DNA of 64,000 nucleotides from NCBI GenBank assembly GCA_036583965.1, contig JAZBQD010000014.1, positions 50,225,626 to 50,289,625 of the forward strand, in the 5' to 3' direction. Positions within the stretch are counted from its first letter, which is position 1, and every line of letters starts with the position of its first letter. Positions 59,901 to 64,000 of the stretch are shown one piece after another. Under the pieces are notes generated by a model. The model had not been told where the DNA came from. It searched no databases and was given only the letters and a program-made list of their open reading frames with translations. Source of the stretch: Prunella strophiata (lineage: Eukaryota > Chordata > Aves > Passeriformes > Prunellidae). A program made the translations under genes and the position numbers.

Positions 59901-62705
59901 TTGTCTAAACCCTCTCTCAACATTAATAGAATTAACCTTTTCCTCAAAATTACTAAAAATCATCCAGGAATGTCTTCCTTCCTTTTGAATAATTTACTAT
60001 TTTTATTTACTTTTATTTAAACTTTTTATCCCTTTTGCTTCTTATCCTCCCTGTAAAACTTTTGCTCAGTACTACCTTCATTGTCTTCTAACATATTTTT
60101 GTCTAGTTATTTTCTTTTTATTTCACTACCAACCAGCATATTTTTCACTGTTTTCCAAATCCTGGTAGTCAAAGATGAAAAACTCTGTCAAATCCACACA
60201 CTCACACAACCCCCCTGAACCCCCTGTCCCCCCCAGCCCCCCTGCCTTCTCCCCTAGATGCACCAAGTGATCTCACTCAGATGGAGGTGGGGCACAGGGG
60301 CAGAATGCCATTGTCTAACACATGCAAGTCTGCACATATTTGCAACTACATCAAAAGGAAGGGCTGACTTTGGCCAAATTTAAGTAATTTTCACACATGC
60401 AGCTATCTGGTAAGGAAGGACAAGAAGAAAATTTTGCAACATATTAGGTCAAAATAAAACCATGAGGCATTTAATTAGCTTCAGTGCAGGCTTGCTAGGT
60501 CACTGTCACACTACCAAGAGCTCAGTGTACATTCCTCCCTGTGTGCTGCCCCTCACTCCACTTCTCACTTCAGCTGTGAGCCCAGGTGATGACCTTGTGA
60601 TGTGACGACTTTCAGCCTCCTCTTACAGCTGGAATTTCTTGCTTTGACATCTGGTGATTTTAGGCCCTGTTCAGACTGGACAGCTGCTGTCAGTTGTGAC
60701 AGTAAGGGCTCTTGGCCTCAACTGCATCTTCACAACAAAAGAATGTGAAGAAGCAACAACAACCCCCAGCCTACGCAAACCATTCAATCCAGCTAAAAAG
60801 ACCTCCAGAATTTGAAAATCTTTGTCTGGTCAGATCCACAGCTTCCCTGGAGCACAGTTTACATTTGTAGTTTACAGCCCTGGAACTACAGTCCAGTTTA
60901 AATGCTCGGCTGTGGGAGAAGTGTGTGAGAAAGCTGGGAAGTGAAGACATTGTGATAATGCAAGGATCTTGATAGCCTTTCAACAATCTGGTCCTTTCCT
61001 CAAGCCAAGCACCACCATTCAGTGAATGTGAGAAGGGCAGTGAGGCTCCAGCAACCATCTCCCTGCTTGCCTCCCTCTTCCTCTGGAAGTGAGTGCATCC
61101 CTGTGTGACTGATTTGTAATATTTGTAATATTTGTGGCAAAGTTATTTTTCAGTCTCATTTTTATTGTGAATTTCAACATCAGTGCATCCAGGCCAATGG
61201 TAAAAGACTTAGATGTCTCCTCCTCATAGATATGTAATTTGGAGAGTTTTCCATACTACCTGAAAGAAGCCAATGAATTTCTAGTTTGTCCACTAATTTT
61301 TTCTTTAGGCCTTTGGGTCTTAGGTGCCTCAACAAGGACCTTTTGTGGCATCTACACAGCACAATATATTAACAAAAGGTAAACTAAATTAACTGGATTT
61401 GATATGAGGTCATTCCTTTCAATGAAAGACAGCCTACTTTTTTCTTTTTTATAAAACAAAAGAACACTTACAAAGGTAAAAAAAAACCCAGGCAGAATGT
61501 AAGAAAAAAAATCTGAAAACATAATCTGAAAACAACAGAAATGTTATAATTCATCTTATAAATAAAACAAATACAAAGACAGCAAAATAACAAATTCCAG
61601 AAACAGAGATTTTTCCTTTTATTTAACAAGCATGGATTGAAAAAAAATTCATTTAAGCTTGCATTTTTCAGGACAGAACTGCTGAAGGTTTTTCTGGCCA
61701 CCACACAGTTTAGCATATCTGGCATTAATCTATATTTTAATTTAATATTTTTCATTTATATAATAATTGTAACTTATGTAACAATTGTAGTCTTTTTTTG
61801 CTGTGCTTGGAAAACAAGATTTTTTAGAACTGCATTAAAAAGGGATGAGAATGCAGACTTATGAGAGAACAAGTGATGCTGACAGTAAAAGTGACAATAT
61901 TACATAACTTTGCTTATTTAAAGAAAAGATATTCTACTCTTATGCTCTAATAAAAATATTTTAACAGCTGAATTTTGCCTTTATGTGTAAAAGAACTCCA
62001 ATACTTTTTCCTTTTTTTTTTTTTACTTATAGCACATAAACATTGCACAACCAATGGTAAATCAAATAGAGATTGAGCAAGCAAGGGGTTAAACAAGCAG
62101 ACCTGAGTCCTGAAGTAAGAAATCAAGAAATAATGGATATTCAAGTATGATGCTTTTACTTGTAGCTTATACTACACATTTGAACAATTTATCCCCACAA
62201 AAGGGTATCTAAGTTACAATCCTCACTCTTCCACAACTGAAAAAGTGCATTAAGAATAACCTTTCCACAGTTTGCTTTGAGAGTTACTTATTGCACAAGG
62301 GAAATGAAACGTCCTCTCAGGGTTGGAGTGGCTGTTTAAATACTCTATGTAAAGCTGTAATGAATCTCTGTAGGAAAGCAAAATGTCAACAATAAAAGAT
62401 GTGAGCTAAAGCCCCCCTAATTTCTGAATTATTATGAACAATAGAATAAATAAATCTAAAAGGGTTCTACTTACCGGAACATCAACATATTTGGCTGCTG
62501 CTTTTACCTTTAGAAAATGAAGCATAAAACACACAGTAAGTACTTATTACTACAAATTGCACACAATTTCAGAATTATGCACAGAAAGAAGAACAGAACC
62601 TTTGAGAATCCAAACACTTACAGTGAATGAAACTAACGATGAGAAGAAAGTACCTTCATCATATCTTGACAATTTAGACAGCACACCTTCTAACACTGAA
62701 ACAAC
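32004..62705 (-). CDS. CADPS2: CADPS2: Ca2+-dependent activator protein for secretion 2, last five coding exons (5' part outside window)
   Basis: Five exons join in frame to give the C-terminal 166 residues: 28+11+36+35+56. The product reads from [18 protein letters not shown] through [21 protein letters not shown] and QWYSNSMKV to [10 protein letters not shown], and ends in an acidic tail KDSDEEEG. This matches the C-terminus of the CAPS family, distal to and including the end of the MUN-type region. The family primes dense-core vesicles for Ca2+-triggered exocytosis at the plasma membrane in neurons and endocrine cells. I call CADPS2 over CADPS because FEZF1, not FEZF2, is the neighbour, and because the tail fits CADPS2. 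The tail SDEE is a CK2 consensus site. All introns here are phase 0. The gene continues past the right edge. Confidence 0.93.
33806..33930 (-). repeat. Poly-T rich block
   Basis: Several T runs of 9-16 nt with short interruptions, poly-A on the CADPS2 sense strand. Chance open frames rich in Phe run through it. Confidence 0.8.
34515..34813 (+). mobile_element. CR1 LINE 3' fragment, plus orientation
   Basis: Recognisable CR1 3' end: GGGACTTTTTACAAGGGC, then GGTTTAGATTAGATAT, GTGAGGCACTGGAACAGG, TGCCCCATCCCTGGAAGT and CCCTTCCAACCC, ending in the ATTCTGTGATTC terminal repeat typical of this family. It is 5'-truncated, about 300 bp, without reverse-transcriptase sequence and moderately diverged. 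It sits antisense to CADPS2 in its last intron. Confidence 0.95.
35898..36002 (-). CDS. CADPS2: CADPS2 penultimate exon
   Basis: 105 nt, 35 codons, phase 0 at both ends, [13 protein letters not shown] through LIKIVK. The acceptor is CTTCTTTTCAG and the donor AAG|GTAAATA. The exon is flanked at a distance by CR1 copies in opposite orientation (34.5-34.8 kb and 43.1-43.5 kb). Confidence 0.95.
39529..39570. repeat. 21-bp tandem duplication
   Basis: Two adjacent copies of CAGTTCATCAGATTTCTTAA(A), with one difference (A to C). Confidence 0.85.
39590..39900. promoter_or_regulatory. Candidate regulatory block in CADPS2 intron
   Basis: The composition is more GC-rich and CpG-bearing than the surrounding intron, with no coding potential and no repeat signature. 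The block contains ATTGTCAGG and TCAATTCC/GGAATTGACA words. It could be a conserved enhancer or exapted element, which alignment would decide. Confidence 0.25.
41908..41949 (-). repeat. Poly-T run (about 42 T)
   Basis: Long homopolymer inside the CADPS2 intron, poly-A on the gene's sense strand. It creates a chance Phe-rich open frame. Confidence 0.85.
43103..43541 (-). mobile_element. CR1 LINE 3' fragment, minus orientation
   Basis: Read on the plus strand it begins ACAGAATCATAGAATGGTTT (the reverse complement of the CR1 3' end), then GAGTTGGAAGGGACATTAAA, GCCGTGGGCAGGGATGACAC, AAGGTCCCATCCAACCTGAC and later CTTCTCTTCTCCAGGCTGAA. About 440 bp is recognisable, truncated at the CR1 5' side. 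It lies in the same orientation as CADPS2. No intact ORF2 domain is present. Confidence 0.95.
46540..47040. promoter_or_regulatory. Candidate conserved noncoding element in CADPS2 intron
   Basis: A noncoding block rich in homeodomain and other factor words: TTAATTAGTCAC, GCTAATTACTG, CCTAATCC, GTTAATTAGCTG and an octamer-like ATGCAAAG. It differs from the low-complexity intron around it and has the texture of a developmental enhancer. It may act on CADPS2 or on FEZF1, 25 kb away. This is an inference from motif texture only. Confidence 0.33.
51541..51558 (-). repeat. Poly-T run (18 T)
   Basis: Homopolymer within the CADPS2 intron, about 1.2 kb from the 108-nt exon. Confidence 0.8.
52790..52897 (-). 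CDS. CADPS2: CADPS2 internal coding exon
   Basis: 108 nt, 36 codons, phase 0 at both ends, [20 protein letters not shown] through MYIEKLFD. The acceptor is TTCACAG and the donor GAT|GTAAGTAA. The intron downstream is the largest in the window (16,787 bp). Confidence 0.95.
52898..62474 (-). other. CADPS2 intron (9.6 kb)
   Basis: AT-rich intron with GT and AG ends. It contains poly-A/T runs and a C-rich G-quadruplex motif near 60.2 kb. No gene, RNA or transposon was recognised in it. Confidence 0.85.
60210..60242 (-). other. Strong G-quadruplex motif on CADPS2 sense strand
   Basis: The plus strand has C runs of 6, 5, 7 and 6 separated by 2-4 nt. The nascent CADPS2 RNA would carry G6-N2-G7-N3-G5-N4-G6, which satisfies the usual quadruplex rule easily. 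It lies 2.3 kb upstream of nothing obvious, in the 9.6-kb intron. Confidence 0.75.
62475..62507 (-). CDS. CADPS2: CADPS2 33-nt microexon
   Basis: 11 codons, [11 protein letters not shown], phase 0 at both ends. The donor is CCG|GTAAGTAG. The acceptor is TTTTCTAAAG, with a short pyrimidine stretch and A before AG, so it is weaker than its neighbours. It lies only 114 bp from the preceding exon. The family sequence runs directly through it. Confidence 0.92.
62508..62621 (-). other. CADPS2 short intron (114 bp)
   Basis: A compact GT-AG intron between the 84-nt exon and the 33-nt microexon. Donor ACT|GTAAGTG and acceptor TTTTCTAAAG. Confidence 0.9.
62622..62705 (-). CDS. CADPS2: CADPS2 coding exon (most 5' in window)
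   Basis: 84 nt, 28 codons, phase 0 at both ends, [18 protein letters not shown] through SLVSFT. The acceptor is GCTTTTCCTCCAG and the donor ACT|GTAAGTG. Confidence 0.94.
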
Positions 62706-64000
62706 CTGGAGGAAAAGCACAGAAAGAAAATCCAAATGCACAGTGTGAAAATTAAATATTTGGAATGAGAATGTGAATTTTTCTTTCTCATAATTTTCTT
62801 GATCAGCAGGGCAACAGGAACTGTAAATATGATCACTTTCTCCACCTCACAAAGCACTGAAATCAAGGATAAACTTCCTTCTGCAGCTTCACTTATTGAT
62901 CAAACAGATGGAAACTGCTGAACCACTGCAGAAATAGAAACCCATCCCAAAGTTTCTCCTGAGGTGGGCCTGCTTCCAACACAACATTGCTGCCTCTAGA
63001 ACGTGGTTGAATAGAGCAGGTTGTGTACCCAGCATGTATTTTAGGTAGAAATCACATGCTATTTTCTAGGGCCACAGTTTCAAAGATGATGGAGCACAAT
63101 TGCTAAAGGTGGCCATTGTGATACCATGTTTCTTTTATTTTTGTTATTAAACAGAAAGCCAGCTCTTATTTCACATGAAAGTGTAATAGCACTGGTTTTC
63201 TGTCAGCAGCATGAGCTGTTGAGCTGCTATTCCATGGCCAAGAAGGAGGCAAGAAAATATATGCCCAAATTCTCTGGTATGATGTGGTTTCTCCCCCCTG
63301 GACTTTCACCTGCTGCTGCCTGAGTAGCGTGACTCTTCAGTAAGAGGTATGAATAGGTGTTTTTGACAAGATTTTCTTTTGACCAAAAAGAAAAATCTTA
63401 TTAATTGCATTAATGACAGCTTTTATGTTTAAACTCCCCGAAATTTGCCTTAAAGCAAACAAATTCCTTTTTCACGTCCCTCTCTGATGTTACATTGCTC
63501 AAGTAATCCACAATATATGACATAAAATATCTGTCAGCCATTGTATTCATGCACATTTATTTTACACATATAAATTGTTTTCCAGGTTATAAAAAGATTG
63601 TTTTAAAAGTCATTCCTTGCTCCCAAAACAGTCATTCCCACAACCAAGAGTATCATTTTATGAGTGTGAGGACAGAACAAAATTCCATCTGGCATGCTGT
63701 TAATGGGCCCTGTAACAGTGTCACAACAGTGTCACTTCCAGAGGAATTGAGATCATCACTTCACAATAAGCCCTGCTCTTAACAGTTCAAGGAGCAGGAG
63801 CAAGTGCAAACCTACATTTGTCATTTATCAATCTAACCTGTCATATTTACAGTGATTAATTAAGACACTGGTGCATAGGTGCCAATCAAAGAATAAATCC
63901 ACATCACAAGAGAGACTGGCAGTTGTTTCTGCACCCGCTTTATTAGACAAAATACCACCTTTGTGCTTTGCAGTTGCATGCTTGTGAGAAGCTGCTGTTC
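62706..64000 (-). other. CADPS2 intron, continues beyond the window
   Basis: AT-rich sequence upstream (in gene direction) of the 84-nt exon. I looked for the next CADPS2 exon and did not find one before the window edge. No other feature was recognised. Confidence 0.6.

Noticed and set aside
36003..62474. Nested intronic genes RNF133/RNF148 known from mammalian CADPS2
   Set aside because: No RING-finger or PA-domain coding sequence was seen in either large intron within this window. Other CADPS2 introns lie outside.
32004..62705. Assignment of the secretion gene to CADPS (CAPS1)
   Set aside because: The C-terminal exons are similar in both, but the acidic tail ending DSDEEEG and the adjacent FEZF1 favour CADPS2. 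A full-length comparison would be decisive.
1..64000. CRISPR arrays, operons, bacterial-type systems or endogenous viral genes
   Set aside because: The sequence is plainly vertebrate, with spliced genes and LINE fragments. No regularly spaced repeats, long terminal repeats or viral protein motifs were recognised.

Overview
The window looks like a vertebrate, most probably avian, chromosome segment. The evidence is two CR1 LINE 3' ends with the sauropsid-type terminal repeat (near 34.8 kb and 43.1 kb), the absence of recognisable mammalian SINE or L1 sequence, and two split genes whose exons can be read directly. Both genes lie on the minus strand: FEZF1 (complete coding region, four exons, 19,088-21,502) and the 3' end of CADPS2 (last five coding exons, 32,004-62,705, continuing beyond the right edge). 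This order, FEZF1 just downstream of CADPS2 in the same orientation, is the known vertebrate arrangement and separates the pair from the paralogous FEZF2-CADPS locus.

Layout. 1-17.3 kb is AT-rich and gene-poor, with homopolymer runs, small palindromes and no credible exon. A 37-bp, nearly perfect inverted repeat at 17,275-17,367 marks the entry into GC-rich DNA. From about 17.4 to 28.6 kb there is a patchwork of GC/CpG-rich islands containing FEZF1, its promoter and several AT-rich blocks that look like conserved regulatory DNA. This is typical of a developmental transcription-factor locus. 28.6-31.2 kb is ordinary intergenic DNA. From about 31.2 kb to the right edge is the CADPS2 3' UTR, its terminal coding exons (171, 105, 108, 33 and 84 nt) and introns of 3.7, 16.8, 9.6 and 0.11 kb. 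The introns hold the two CR1 fragments, poly-T runs and a few blocks that may be enhancers.

Function. FEZF1 is a six-C2H2-finger, EH1-motif repressor of forebrain and olfactory development. CADPS2 is a priming factor for dense-core-vesicle exocytosis. They are unlikely to act in one pathway. Their linkage is better explained by ancient duplication of the locus and perhaps by shared regulatory DNA, which is an inference.

I found no previously undescribed system here. The most useful observations are an apparent GC-AG intron in FEZF1, a 7-codon upstream ORF overlapping the FEZF1 start codon, the near-perfect inverted repeat at 17.3 kb, inverted CR1 copies flanking a CADPS2 exon, and the uninterrupted series of phase-0, multiple-of-three CADPS2 exons including a 33-nt microexon. 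Similarity statements are from recognition of the families, not from any search.
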